Shown one piece after another: positions 48,790-61,576 of a stretch of 64,000 nucleotides of DNA. Positions within the stretch are counted from its first letter, which is position 1. Each line of letters starts with the position of its first letter. The DNA comes from Craspedostauros australis. Taxonomy: Eukaryota > Bacillariophyta > Bacillariophyceae > Mastogloiales > Achnanthaceae. The notes beneath the pieces were generated by a model. The model ran no database searches and was not told the DNA's origin. It was given only the letters and a program-made list of their open reading frames with translations. The stretch spans positions 248,001 through 312,000 of the forward strand of contig JAMXDE010000026.1 of NCBI GenBank assembly GCA_026770025.1. The letters are read 5' to 3'. A program made the position numbers and the translations under genes.

Positions 48790-50011
48790 GCCACCACCCA
48801 AATCCAAGGGAGAGACCTGTCGCAGGAGGACATCCAAGCGCAACAATTCCCTCTCACTCTCTGTATCTCTGTTGGCATGCCCAGCCCAGCCCAGGCGAAG
48901 CAGAACGAAACTGTAATCGTGACAGATATCGCAAATGCCAAGAGATGCAGCCCTTCGACAGGGTGAGAGATGGAGGGGGCGCCATGTCTCACAAGCAAAG
49001 CGATGACCTTGCACGGCGACTTGGTTGCATTTTGGACTTGGATTTTCGCACCACCGAAACAGCATTTCATGGGAGAGTCGCTCTCAGCGCAGATCCTCAA
49101 ATCGTGAGAGGGTTCTACATCTTGCGCGGAACATCAGTTGCATGTCCCATGCTTGTGAGCATGACACCACAAGCCGGATGTGCGCACGTGCGCTTGTCTC
49201 GGTGTGTGTGAGCCACCGTCGCCCACGGTGAAGCTCACACACATCGCATGTTGCACGTAGCGCATCGAGTCGATGGATGAATACAGGAAAGCACAACCGG
49301 ATGTCCAAGAACACAATCAGTCTTCACCTGGCCAACAGGGATCCAAGAAGGCGAGAGGCGGACGACGATCAACGCCTACGTCGAACGAGAACGAAAGACA
49401 GCCAATGTGTCGAAGCACAAGCAAATCAAAAGCACGATCAGAAGAAACAGAAACAAAAACTCAAATGTTAAATTAGAATGAATCCATACGAATTCCATAT
49501 ACAAAGCAAAGTACTTTACAATGACTCCAACGTTGGCGTTCCCTCCCATCCAAGTAGCTGAGAACTGGAGGTTGTGCTGCTGTGGGCGCAAGGAACCAGA
49601 TGATTGTGTGGTGTCCTCCCGCTTCCAAACTTGTGTGATACTTGTGTGGACCGGCGAATGCTCCGAAGGCTGGCTGATGGCCATGCTACTCCACTGCATG
49701 TGCACAAGTCCAACGACGGGGTCTTCGATCCTGTCATTGACGTCCAAGAGGTCAAACGCAGAGCAGAGGATTTCGATACCTGCTGCTCTTGCTCCCGTGT
49801 GACGTCAAAAACTATTGAGATCTTTTACCCCGCTCACATACATTGCATTGCATTGCATTGCATTGCATTGGATACAGTGTGATGTGATGTGATTCGATGG
49901 GTTTCCACACGATTTGGAAACATACTGTCGTGCTTGCAGTGCGAGGGTTCTGATCAATACGGTACAGTAGCGTGTGTTGGCGTAACATGGCGTGAATCAG
50001 ATCAGGTGTAT
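48790..50011. other. Convergent intergenic region after the giant gene
   Basis: Lies between the giant plus-strand gene and the minus-strand His-rich gene. It holds only short frames (for example 67 codons from an ATG at 49273) without recognisable content, plus the pentanucleotide run at 49841-49870. Confidence 0.5.
49841..49870. repeat. Pentanucleotide array (CATTG)6
   Basis: Six perfect tandem copies of CATTG, noncoding. Confidence 0.95.
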
Positions 50012-52330
50012 CTAACAGACCCGTTCGTTTCCGTCGCTCGTGGTCATGACAACGTGCACGCCACCGAAGGAATGGGTTCGAGGATTGGAAGGATCGTTGC
50101 TGTTGTTGTTAGAGAGGCACCGACGACTCGAGGATGGTGCTGGGTCGTATCGCAAGACGACCGTGTTATCGTTGTCGTCGTCGCTGCGTCGTGCTCCATC
50201 GCGACGTCGTGATCGTGATCGATGCTTGTTGTTGCTGTTGTTGCCGTTCTTGTTCTTGTGGTTGGAACGCGATCGGCTGGGACGCACCGACCGCTGGTCG
50301 TTTCTGCGCGTCTTGTCTTGTTTGGATGGTGCCAGGTGCTTGTCCGCGGTGGCGGTCCTCCACAGATTGGACAGCGTCATGCTGATGATGGCGACGATGC
50401 TTTCGCTGGCATCCGAAGTGCTTGGATGGGACTGGCGACTTCGCCTGCGGTTGTATCGGGCATCGCTTTTGTTATAGGAGGCTGGCGCCACGGTCGACAT
50501 TGCGGTGCCCCATGGCTCTGCCGCATTGATGGGCGCAACGGCTGCCCGTTTGGATGAGCGCTTCGATCGTCTGGTCTTGCTCTTGGCGTGCGTGTTGTGT
50601 CTTTCATGTGGTCGGAAGGAGTCCAAGATGACACGAGCGTCGGGCTGGTACGACTCCTCGACGATGCGCGTTGCGAGCACGATTTCGCTGGTTGGCACCG
50701 CAAGCGGCTGTTCCGCATGGCCAAAGCTGTGCTCGTCTGCAACTGCCGCAGTGGATGCATCAATCCTGGTCTGTTCAGCGAGCGAGAGATCCGCCTGCGC
50801 AGTGGTGGGATGTTCCACGGGCTTTGGCGTTATCATCGTGTCTGTGTTCTTGATAGTGGCGGCATCTTTGTTCTTGGACTTTTTGGTTTTGGTTTTCTTG
50901 GTGCCGATCATGACCATGCGCCGCATGCTGAACTTGCTGCCAACAGCCTTGGATTGAGATGCGCTGTGGCCTGCATCCTTGGTGGAGAGATCGGGCGAGA
51001 CCTTGCTGCGCAAGAGCATCACGTTGGCGATGGTCTTGAACTTGGGAAGGTAGCTCTTGGATTTGGTTGCGGGGCGACCTTCGGCCAGCACCGCGCCGGT
51101 GTTATTGTTGGTGTTAGTATTGGTGTTAGTGTCAGTGTTGGTGTTGGTGTTGGTGTTGGTGTGGTTGGAGAATGGTTCGTGCACCACGATCTCGAGACCG
51201 TCCTTGCCTTCCACTTTGGCAAGGAGGGATCCCGACTCATCAATCCCGGTGACGGCCGCTTTCATCACGTGTTCGTCGACCTCCTCTCTTGGAGCCACGA
51301 AATCTTCCGTGAGGATGGTGCTGAGATCCTCGGTCTCTTCGCTCGTGCGGCTGCGACCCGTGCTGCGGCTGACCTCACTCGGACCATCCACAGAGGTGTT
51401 GTCATCGCTCAGAGCGCAACCGCACGGTGCGTTCGGCATCCAGAGCGCCACGTTGTCGTTCCTTGCTTCCTTCGCAGTGGCGACGCGGATGTCCTTCTCG
51501 CTGATGATGCCCACCGCCTTGAGGAGGTAGTCGGTCGTCGCCTCCCATGGCAGCAGATCGTCCACGATGTCGCCGCCGGTGATGTCGGAAGACGCGCGCT
51601 CGTGGCTGCGCTTGTGGTTGTGCTTGGCGCGGCCATCGAGTTCGTGCAAGACGGAGGAGTTGTTGGACATGTCCAGGCTCCTCACGCATTCCACGCGACG
51701 TTCGTCGTCGTCCGAATCAGCGCTGTGGTCATGGTAAGAGTGGCTGTCGTTGGACTGATACTCAGACCGCCGATGGGACGGAGACCGTCCTCCAGCTTGT
51801 TCCGAAGAACGTCTACCGTAGCGCCTGCGAACGTAGGAATGGCTGTTCGAGGTGGCATCCTGAGCTGCAGCGCGTTTCGCCAGCATCCGGTGGATGGAGG
51901 GATCGATCTCGAACTCCATCTTGTCGCTCTCCTCGTGCGGATGCAGGTAGTTGTGGTGGTGGCAGCGTGGCTTCCCACCCTTGCTGTGGCTATGATGATT
52001 GCTGCCACGCTGATTGTGATGGTTATGATGACTATGACGGTTACGGCTATGGCTATGGCTGTGGGTATGGTTCCGATGACATGAGTTGGCGCCACTCAAT
52101 GTGTTAGTGAAAGTGTATGTGAAAGTGGCATAGAAAGTATCACCACCAGACCCATCTGCATTGTGAGTATCAGCAAGTGCATCCACACCAACACGGGTAT
52201 CGTGCTTGGCGCAAGCATTCGCCCAAGCGTGCTGGTAGACGCAAGTAGGGTCGATGCCCCTCATCATGCTGACTAGGGATTCTGGTGGCACTGTGCGCTC
52301 GTCCCACCCTTCGATCTCTTTGTAAGTCAT
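50012..52330 (-). CDS. His-rich and basic disordered protein, 772 residues
   Basis: A single exon with its ATG at 52328-52330. No folded domain is recognisable. Residues ~82-132 are very His-rich (HTHSHSHSRNRHSHHNHH and a later CHHHNYLHPH), a composition able to bind metal ions. A short partly ordered-looking part surrounds DDLLPWEATTDYLLKAVGIIS and EARNDNVALWMPNAPCGCAL. The middle has an Asn-Thr repeat (NTNTNTNTDT), then a Lys-rich GTKKTKTKKSKNKD stretch. The C-terminus is Arg/Ser-rich (RPSRSRSNHKNKNGNN, HRSRSRRRDGARR), like SR or nuclear proteins. No signal peptide or membrane segment is evident. Function unknown; a metal-binding or nucleic-acid role is only suggested by composition. A 498-codon frame is open on the opposite strand but is an antisense shadow. 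Confidence 0.7.
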   Translation of the reverse strand: MTYKEIEGWDERTVPPESLVSMMRGIDPTCVYQHAWANACAKHDTRVGVDALADTHNADGSGGDTFYATFTYTFTNTLSGANSCHRNHTHSHSHSRNRHSHHNHHNQRGSNHHSHSKGGKPRCHHHNYLHPHEESDKMEFEIDPSIHRMLAKRAAAQDATSNSHSYVRRRYGRRSSEQAGGRSPSHRRSEYQSNDSHSYHDHSADSDDDERRVECVRSLDMSNNSSVLHELDGRAKHNHKRSHERASSDITGGDIVDDLLPWEATTDYLLKAVGIISEKDIRVATAKEARNDNVALWMPNAPCGCALSDDNTSVDGPSEVSRSTGRSRTSEETEDLSTILTEDFVAPREEVDEHVMKAAVTGIDESGSLLAKVEGKDGLEIVVHEPFSNHTNTNTNTNTDTNTNTNTNNNTGAVLAEGRPATKSKSYLPKFKTIANVMLLRSKVSPDLSTKDAGHSASQSKAVGSKFSMRRMVMIGTKKTKTKKSKNKDAATIKNTDTMITPKPVEHPTTAQADLSLAEQTRIDASTAAVADEHSFGHAEQPLAVPTSEIVLATRIVEESYQPDARVILDSFRPHERHNTHAKSKTRRSKRSSKRAAVAPINAAEPWGTAMSTVAPASYNKSDARYNRRRSRQSHPSTSDASESIVAIISMTLSNLWRTATADKHLAPSKQDKTRRNDQRSVRPSRSRSNHKNKNGNNSNNKHRSRSRRRDGARRSDDDNDNTVVLRYDPAPSSSRRCLSNNNSNDPSNPRTHSFGGVHVVMTTSDGNERVC
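51099..51165. repeat. Hexanucleotide array (GTGTTG)n encoding an Asn-Thr repeat
   Basis: Imperfect tandem GTGTTG/GTGTTA units inside the His-rich gene. On the coding strand they give alternating Asn and Thr with one Asp. Confidence 0.85.
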
Positions 52331-53467
52331 GGTGTGGCCGAATCTGTCGATCTCCTTGCTGAACTCTTCCGTTCTCCTTCTCTTCTTCTTGTGAAATCAA
52401 CCACCAGATTCTGTCCTCTGCAGTTGGAGCACTGCTGCTCCTCGCACTGCGATGGTCAGCTGCGACTACGATATACCCTGCCAAATCGCTATCGCAGCAT
52501 ACGCCTACGTATGTAACTGCGTTTCGCCAATCTCGCGATGCCGTTCTCTCCGTTTTACTGCCACTTTTTCCTTTCGAACGACGACAACGATGATGGCACT
52601 ATGGAGGATGGTGATCGCCTCGAATTGTGGCATGTGGACGCTCTTGGCGAAGATCGCGTTCATCCTGCGCAGTTGTTCATCTGCATTTCGTCGATCATTA
52701 GAATTTTTGGCGTGACAGGCACGGCACGCGAACAGTCCCGGTTTGTGGACGAAAAATGAGGAGAACCATGGTTCGGATGTCAGTGTGACGTTCTGTCCAC
52801 CAAAAATTCCGTTCGGACATCACCTTTCTCAATTTCTCCGATCCCACAGCCAACACATTTTTTGCCTTCCGATCGATGTGCTGTGTGCAAAAGCTTCGGC
52901 TGAGCTGAAACAGGGGTAAAAGGTTCGATCTGTTTCCGTTCGCTGTCCCTTCCCCTTGTGCGCAACGTTGACGCTGAGCCGAGCCGTTGGCTTCGTAACA
53001 CATCCCCGACTCCCATCTGTTCACATGTTTCTCGTATCTTTCCTCTTCCGTTCATGCCATCATCGTCAACTTCAACAACTAATTTCCGAAACAAGTGGCG
53101 AAACAAGTTGCGAAACAATACAAGGCAGAAGAACTGTAGCGGAAACAATCGGTTCTGTTCTGTCGCCATCTCCAACCCATGACACTGAGAGTCTCCCGCC
53201 GCGTCCACTCGAACATGAAACAAGGGGACGCGGAGTCTGCTCTGCCATTCAGGTCGACACCAAGAAAGTTCTGCGTTCAATTTCCTCTTGCACTCGTGCT
53301 ATGCATACTCCATTGGAGTATCATGCGCTTGTCGTCTACTTTTTCATTATTCATTACTGTACGATTGTCTTAGAGTATTGTACATTCCTTTGCTTGAGAC
53401 AAAACCAGAGCCTTCCATGCAGCGGCGCATCAATCACATAGCAAGCGCAACGCAGCCGATCGCAGAG
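52331..53467. other. Intergenic stretch between the His-rich and HA-repeat genes
   Basis: Both neighbours are on the minus strand, so this holds the promoter of the His-rich gene and the 3' end of the HA gene. A short internal repeat (GAAACAAGTGGCGAAACAAGTTGCGAAACAA) lies near 53088-53118. Minus-strand 166-codon and plus-strand 161-codon frames overlap here and have no recognisable content. Confidence 0.45.
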
Positions 53468-56400
53468 CTACATCTGGACGTCCATCTTCGTTGCGTATTC
53501 GACTGCTGCCACCGTCGCTTCATCCATGGCTTGCTGTGGCGCAGCAGACAGCATGGACGGCTCCATCATGTCTCCAGAGCCTTGTTCTGCCGTGCCAAGT
53601 ACATCAACTGGTGCTGGTTGCGATTCAAATGGCCCATGAGCCTGCGTCTCATCGCCAGCGGGCAGAAACGTATTGCCTGTTGCAAGCTGTGCAAGTGCGT
53701 GTGCATGCTCGTTTTCTTGTGTCTGATGCTGCTCGTGTTGCTGGACTGGAAGTTGGTGCAGCTGTTGCTGCTGATGTGCTTGCTGCTGCTGAATGTGCCC
53801 ATGAGCATGGATCTCCGTCTGCTGTGGTTCAGCAGGCGCGATCACAGCGAAGGCGACTTGAGGTTGTGGTTCCACTGCCGCTGCAGGTGGTTGTTGCTGC
53901 TGTTGCTGCTGCTGTTGTTGCTGCTGTGCCTGGTCATGTACATGCACCATTTGTGCTTCGTTCACGGCATGCGCCTGCAGCGTGTCTTTCGGTTGCAAGA
54001 GTACATGTTGTTGTTGCTGCTGTTGCTGCTGTTGGTCCTGTTGCTGCTCCTGATGTTGCTGTTGCTCCGTGTGTTGCTGCTTCGATGGTCGTGGAAGTGC
54101 ATGTAACCCGATGCGTGCCAGTGCTTCCTCATGCCGGCGATCAGACCACTCTCGGAGAGACCAAACGAAGCCGAGCTCCTCAAGCTGTCGGATTCGGTCA
54201 ACCGACATGGACGAAGAGTTGCCGGTGGCTTGTCCGGATGCATTTGCCGCTCCTGCCTCGTTTGCCCTCATGAAGGAGCGGTATTGCGACCGTTGCGAGG
54301 CAACCCACATCCCTAGCTCAGGATTGCGATGGTAACGTGCCGGCACAAGACAGTTGCCATTCTCCGAAATGTATGCCTTGAGTTCCTCAAGACGCTGCGC
54401 CCAGGATACCCCCGTGGCATCCCTGGATCGAATCGTCCAGGTGAAACCCAGCTTGTCGAGCATTTCGATGCGTTCGGGAGTGAGCGGGGACCCCTTCTTC
54501 CCTTTTGATGGCGCCACCGCACCATTTTTTGCCTCGCTGGCCTTTTTCTTCAAGCTCTTGTATTGCTGACGCTGCGCACTGACCCAGATGCCCAGTCGAC
54601 GATTGGTAGTGTACCGCGCCGGAACATTGCAGTGTCCATGCTTGGCTTGATATGCTGTGGTTGGGAAGAGCAGAGGTTCGATTCGATTCGATTCCAAGCA
54701 TGATCACAATCGCGACAATGCGTGAAGTAAGACGTGCAATTGATGTCCAAGCATAGAAGGAATCAATGGTATCGGATCGGAGCAAAACAAAGTTGTGGAA
54801 GAACGCGTTGAGGAATGTATGTATATACACACACATAGAGAGAGAGAGATAAACAAGCTTACAAGGTGCAAACAAGAAGCATTCAAGCACAGACCATCCT
54901 GCAAGAGTGTGGTGGTGGTATGATCAACACGATGCTGAATATACGTCAATCCCCAACTTGCCATCACTGCCAATACGACAACATGACACGACACAACTGC
55001 CGCCACATAACAGCAACATACCTTTCAGCTCATCGTAGTGCTTTTGCCAATCGTCTCGGACAGACCAGACGAATCCCAGTTGATGCAGCCGTGCGATCCT
55101 GGCATCTGTTAGGCGACCGATCAGAGGCTTGGGACTCAGGGACGAGCGTTTGCCGGAGAACGGGTGCACTGGGACGGTCGGGATGACGTACTCCTTGCCT
55201 TCTGCTTCCAGCCGTTTCTTGAGCTTCTTGAATTGCACCCGCTGCGTATCTACCCATGTCCCAAGTTTTGAGTTCTCCTTGCAACGCTTCGGGACCATGC
55301 AGTTTCCGTATTTGGCTTTGTACTCCTGTAGAAGCACGAACATCCGATCCCATTGGTCGTCATATGAATTGCGAGTGATGCGACCTCCTGGGATGCCCTT
55401 TTCGCCCTCACGTGCCGACCACACGAAACCAACCTCTTCCAGACGCTTCCTGCGTTCGTCGGTGAGTCGATATGCAATCTCCTCACCTTCAGTGGGTTGC
55501 TGCTGTTGTGATTGCAGTAGCTGTGTGCCTTCTTCTGCCGCAGGCGCGGCAGTTAGCGGCGTGGACCCCGATGCTTCCATCAATTCTTGTTGTGCGAGCT
55601 GGTCCTGCTCCTGCAATTCGCGTTGTTGTTGTTGATGCAGCTGCTGTGAGCCATCGATCACGTCTCCCGCTGCCGTTGCGAGATCTGCTTGTGCAAGTTC
55701 TGTCTCTCCGGTTGATGGCTGCGGAGATGGTGAAAGCGGAGACGGGACGATGTCATTTGTTTGCTGCTCCCCCATGGCAGCATCCGGTACACCTGCACCT
55801 GCAACTGCGCCGGTGGCAGTGGTTTGAGAAGAAGCCGGTGCTGGGTTGTTCGTCCCCGCCATCAGCTTGCGATACTGGACCCTCTGCGTATGAACCCATG
55901 TTCCCAGCTTCAAATCCGGAGGATATCGCTTCGGTACGACACAATGGCCTGTGCGTGACTTGAAATTCAGCAACCGAGCAAACATCTGATCCCATTGTTT
56001 GTCGTAGAATCGCTTCATCTTGTGCTTGACCTTCCATTCGAAGCCAATAGATTCCAAGCGGCGGACGCGCTCGGCCGTGAGACGCAGGTTGGATGATTTT
56101 CCTTTGGCGGGGCCATTTTGTGGCACGAGGACGTTGCCGTTGTTGATTCCGATCGCTGGGTTTACTGAATTGACGGTGGGATACGTTGTGGTTTGACCAA
56201 CATCGGTGGTTGCCAAAGCGTCCATGCCACTGGTACCGGTGGCGTTAACGTTGGCATCAGGCAGCAGCATCTCCACCCCACCGACGTTCGTTGCAGGTGC
56301 TGGTGCAGTGCCCACGGCCTCAGCTGGCTCAATGGAAGCGGCTGCGCCGTTTGCGGTGATCATCGGGCTGGCGGAATTGCTTGCACGCAGTAACTTGGTG

Positions 56401-59400
56401 TACCCATACCGTTGAGTCTCCACCCACTGTGTTTTTGTTGTTTTCGTGTTGGTTGGTTTTGTTGGTTTGTTGAGAGGACGCGAGAGACATCAACGTCGAG
56501 AGAAACGTGGCATGGGACACTTGTCCGCCAAGTTAGACTTTTGCATGGATTGCTGAGCACACTCATATCGATTCAGGTGGTCGGTTTGTCAATGCACGGT
56601 ACGATACTGTGCTCAAAATAGACATCCCGTCGCCTAACTCCGCAAAAGCACAGCACCACAAAACCCACAACACCCATCACATACTGCTGACGTTCAGCAA
56701 CTCACCTTGCCAAGCTTGAGATTCTCCTCGAAGCGGCTGGGGACGAGACAGTCTCCGTGCTTCGCCTTGTATTCGCAGAGCTGACGGAACATGTCGTCCC
56801 AATGATCCTCGATCCTCTTCGTACGCAATGACCAAACAAAGCCAAGGGCATCGAGCCGTTCCTTGCGCTCCTTGGTGAGTTTTCGTGGGATTGGCATCAT
56901 GGTTGGTGTCGGTTGGTACATCCCATGATGCATCGTGGCCTGCATGCCATTCATTACCAGCGGTGCTTCTGTTGGCATGGCACTTGCCTGCTGATTGAGA
57001 TGAACCTGCTGGAGCTGAATTTCGCTAGATGGTTGTCCTGGCACGAGCTGATCGCTTGTAATACCGGGCTGTGCCGGTTGCCCATCGTCCGCAAGAGACA
57101 GAATCTGGCTTTGGTCGTCTTGTGCAACGCCTGCCTCATCGATTGTATGTTGTGGATCGGGCGATGTGGTGGGTGACTGGACGACACTGCCTGCTCCGTT
57201 GGCTTCGTCCAGCAGTTGTTGCTCCGGCGTCTCCATGGGTTGTCCAGGAACGAATTGCAGTTGCTGTTGCTGCGGGTGTTGCTGTTGAAAATGCTGCTGT
57301 TGCTGTTGCTGGAGCTCGCGCTTGTTTTCTCGGTTCCACAAGATGCGTTGCTGTTCCACCCAGGAGGCAAGCTTCGTGTCCTGGTCGTACTTGCGAGGCA
57401 CAAGGCAATGGCCGTGTTGTTTATGAAATTTCATGAGACGCTGGTAGAAATCTTCCCACTGTGCCTCCTGATGTCGCAACCGTTTTGCTTGCGAGTCATC
57501 GATGCGTGCTGCCACGATCGTACCGTTGTGAAGGAGATGGCTGTGGCTATTGTTGTTGCTATTCATCACACCGTTGACGCTGCCAAACCCATGATCGGCC
57601 ACAGGGACGTTGACAGCGACAGCCATTGCAACTGGACCAACAGTTTGTGGGCTGTTGTGCCCTGTGACACGGTGTGCTGAATGCGTGGAATTTTCGGTTA
57701 TGACGGTGTTGGGAGGCATCAACGGTGCGACCACCGCCATCGATGCATTATAGGCAACAGGTGCTGCCACATCCGCAGCAGCAGCATGATGCACCTGATT
57801 GACGTGCGCGTGGTTGTCATGTCCATTGGTGTTGTTCGCGTTGCCGAAGAACATATCAACATGTTGTTGAGGTTGTTGGTGTTGTTGTTGTTGGCCTGGC
57901 TGCACTTGCTGATGTTGCACTGGGTGTTGCACTTGCTGATGTTGCACTGGGTGTTGCACTTGGTGGTGTGACACTTGCGGTTGGTGCGATGATGGTTCCT
58001 GCACAAATCTATCTGTGGCATGGGGTGGGTAGCAAGCCGCTGCTGCTGCAGCAGCTGCTGCCGCCGCGGCTGCACCTGCCGTTTGTCCAGAGGATGCAGC
58101 CGCTTTGTTCGATTGCTTTCGGATGTGCTTGGCGGACCAGCAAAATCCAATGTCGTGCAATTTCATGAGACGGTCACCATTGAGGCGCTTGTTGGGATGG
58201 ATAACCTCTTCGCCCGTCGAAGGGTCCACGCTGCGTTCCAATCGCTTGTATTGGACGCGCTGTGCAGGTCGTGCGTGTTTGCGTGTGCATGATGGGTGTG
58301 TTGTTGATGACACGTGAGGGATGAGGGGATGAGTGCCAAAACGTGGAGCCGAAGTGATGCAGAACAAAGTGTGGACAACAAAGGTCAGACGGGGTGACGT
58401 TGTGTCACGTTGGTTGATCCGATCAGGTTACTGCTCAAATGCAGGAGATTCAGAGATGATGCAGCAATCCACGTGTCGCAATATGGCAAGTATTGGGATC
58501 GTGGAAGACTCACCTGCGTCTCCACCCAGGTCCCCAGCTTGGTGTCGGCCTGGTATCTCTTGGGGACGAGGCAATCACCAAATCTCGCCTTGTAGTCCAT
58601 CAACCGATTGAACATGGCATCCCATTGCTCATTGTTAATCTTCTTGGTCGGTGGCAGGTCCATCAGATGGTGGCTGTGACGGAGCTGCTGCTGTTGCATC
58701 TGAAGTTGCTGCTGCTGCTGCTGCTGCTGTTGTTGCAGGTTCTGTTGTTGTTGTTGTGCTTGCTGGTGATGTGGCTGGACAGTGACATAGTGATGGGCCA
58801 CTTGTTGCTGCGGCTGTGTTGGCTGGTGGTGGTGCGGTTGTTGAATGTGCAGTTGTGACGTGTCCTGTGCGACTGTGACAGGCTGGTGGTACGCAGGTTG
58901 ATGGTGGTATTCTTGCCCTTGCACCTGTGGTTGTACTTCTACCTGCATTTGCTCTTGTGATTGTTGTTGTGGCTGCATCTGTTGCTGTTGATGTTGCATC
59001 TGTTGATGCTGCTGATCCTGTGGATGCTGCAATTGGTTGATTTGCAAGTCGGCTTGGGCAGGAGGAGGCGCTGGTGGCGGCAAGTGCTGGACCTGTGCTT
59101 GCTGGTGCTGATGATGCTGTTGCTCCTGCGTGTGATGTTGCTGTGGATGATCTATTTGGGGTTGCTGGTCCTGCAACTGCTGCAGGTCCATCTCCAATTG
59201 CGCGTCTTCAGACTGGGCCTGCTGTTCAGGTTGTTGCTGTTGCTGTAACTGTTGATGCTGTAACTGTTGATGCTGTAACTGTTGATGCTGGTGTTCTTCG
59301 TGCTCCTGCACCATTGGAGGCACGTAGTCATTGGTGGCATCGTGGGTGTTTCCAAACGTATGAGCTTCGTAACGAGGACGTTTGGCATATGCGACACCTG

Positions 59401-60631
59401 TGGGCGTGTCCAATTGTGTGAGGCTATCCGCTTGATGCGTCGGTTGATGGTCCACAACTGCATGAGATGCTTGTGCACCATCAATACCAATGGTTTCTTC
59501 GAGTGTTCGTTTCCGGGATGTGCCATCGTTGTTGTTGTGGTTGTTTGTATCGATGGTGGTGATTCTGTTGGTGGGTATGGCCGCATCTTGAAAGTACTGA
59601 TCAGTCTGATGCGTTGCAGAGGCAGCCTCCAGTTGCTGTTGCAGTTGCGGTAGTTCTGTCACCTGAGTCTGCGGTTGTGGTTCGCCTTGCAGTCCTTGCT
59701 GGGGTTGAGGTTGTCCGCTTGTGCCGATGCCTGTGGGTCCATCCGTGCCGCCATCGCTGGAGTGCATGACTTGTTCTGCCATCCCATTTGTGCTCTGTGC
59801 AGAGACTTCGTCGGGGACCTCGTGGATGTTCTGCGGAGGATTCTGCTTGGGGAGGTCATGTTGCGTTTGTTGCATTCGCTCATGATGATGATGATGATAG
59901 GCCGCAGCAGTATCAGTGGCCATGCTCGGTTGCAGTGACCGGTCTTGAACTTGTTCTTGGTTGGTTTCGTTAGCTACATTGCTTGTCTCAACGGGAATGG
60001 TTGCTGCGGTTGCTTCTGCGGTTGTTCCATTCTCCACGCTGGGTGTTGCCGCAGTTGTCTGTGCTTCTGTTGGTGACACCATCTCCATGACGCCATTGGT
60101 AGCCACCGCCGCCGCTCCCACTGTGACCATGTCGGTCATGAATGGAGCCGTGTTGGATTGAGGAACGGTGGCATTGTCATCGCCTGGCGTAACCTGCTCG
60201 GATGTTGGGACGGGTTGCTCATCGGCTGTGGCTTGCAATGGCAGCAGCTGTGTGTCGTGCTGGTCTTGGCCGTCACGATGATGCGTCACACCGGCTGGTG
60301 CCGGGACGTTGCCTCCGACGTGGACGCCATTGTGGGGTTGCGCCTGTTGTTGCCCATGAGCTTGCACCTGATGATGCTGATGGTGCTGATGGTGCTGATG
60401 CTGGTGAGGTTGACCTTCATGGCTGATGAGATGAGCTACGGCTTCAGGTTGGGCCTGAGGTTGGGCCTGAGGTTGTTGATGTGCATGTTGGTGTGCAGCA
60501 TGGTTGTGTTGAGTTGGGTTGACTGCGGCGACGGTGACCGCGACGGCGTGGTGAGGATCCTGGTGTTTGTCTCTGTCAGTCGCAACGACAGACGCTGGAT
60601 CGGCACAAGGCGGTGGGAGGTGGCTGGTCAT
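53468..60631 (-). CDS. Seven-repeat helicase-associated (HA) domain protein with His/Gln-rich N-terminus
   Basis: Four exons (58514-60631, 56706-58259, 55022-56426, 53468-54654) give 2087 residues. All introns (254, 279 and 367 bp) are GT-AG and lie inside an HA repeat; joining completes the motif each time, as in WVETQ-RVQYKRL, LGK-WVETQ and DELK-AYQAKHG. The start is the first in-frame ATG (60629-60631). Residues 1-~660 are His/Gln/Thr-rich low complexity with polyQ. Seven HA domains (PF03457 type: W...Y....G.C.VP.....LG.WV..QR...) begin near residues 670, 973, 1193, 1368, 1582, 1682 and 1776. Each is followed by a LxxLGFxWS helix; an eighth partial one follows. HA domains occur beside bacterial helicases and are expanded without the helicase in diatoms, where nucleic-acid binding is presumed. 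The Gln-rich tail recalls transcription regulators (inference). Confidence 0.9.
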
Positions 60632-61511
60632 GGCGACGGCCCACAAGCCCGTGGGCTGAAAGCGAAGGAGGCGAGGCAGGGGCGGTGATGGTGACCCGCG
60701 AAGGAAACGGCAACTTCTTCCGATTGTTTGCTGTTGTTTGCTTGTCAGTTTCTTCCCAAACACACGCTCCGCGCGCAAGGCGGGAAATACCGCGGTGCAA
60801 GTGCGACTGTTTCTGTTTCCGCCCACGCAAACAGACACAAATTGCACGCTTGAACCATGTGAAAAACACGGAGAGCAGCAACTGCTCTCTGTTCCACGCG
60901 TGGTATCTCTCTGTCTCTGTACGTAATCGTGCCCAGTCCTCGTGTCGCCAGGTGCGCAACAAACAAAACAACACGCCAAGAAAGGCACCAAACGTGTTGT
61001 TTGTTCGATGGTGTGGCTGTCTTGCTCTCACATTTTTGACGCGACGTTGCCAAGAAGCCGTAGAAACAATACCGAACTGAACGTCGAGGCGAGTTCCTCA
61101 AGAACTTGTCCAAAAGTGTCAGAATTGCAGCCAAGAATCATGGCAGATGCATGTCGCAGCAGTGTCGCATCCATGCCACAGCGTGCACACTTCCTGCGTC
61201 ACACTTATGGTCCAATCAACTTTGAATACCCGGAAACGTTCTTTCTCCTGTGTCGATCCGGAAATGCAAAATGGAACATACGGAGGGACTAATAAATGCC
61301 TGCATGCGGTATGCAGAAGTACTGCAAAGTGTTACATGACCATCTGGGACAAAGAGAACTGTGTGACGAGGCAGGCTCTGTCGCAATGTTGGGGGTTGCG
61401 GTAATACGAAAGCGAATCGCCAAACAGGCTATCAATTGAGCTGTATCAGACGAAATAATAATTTGTGTGCCGCAGCTTTGAAACACGTTCCTTGCACTTG
61501 CGCGCACTTCG

Positions 61512-61576
61512 TTTCAACTGGATGGGAAGCGCGCGAGCGAGCTTCGATTCAACTGGATGGGAAGGGCACGAGCGAG
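61512..61576. repeat. Direct repeat, two ~29-bp copies
   Basis: TTCAACTGGATGGGAAG followed by GCGCGAGCGAG or GCACGAGCGAG, at 61512 and again at 61548. Noncoding. A paired binding site or a local slippage product are both possible. Confidence 0.8.

Noticed and set aside
50588-52084. 498-codon plus-strand frame opposite the His-rich gene
   Set aside because: The composition is the mirror of His/Arg/Asp codons; the minus frame has the better start and full length. Neither has a recognised domain, so certainty is limited.
53468-60991. Four separate HA-domain genes
   Set aside because: Each open frame begins or ends in the middle of an HA motif at a good splice site, and joining them completes every motif.
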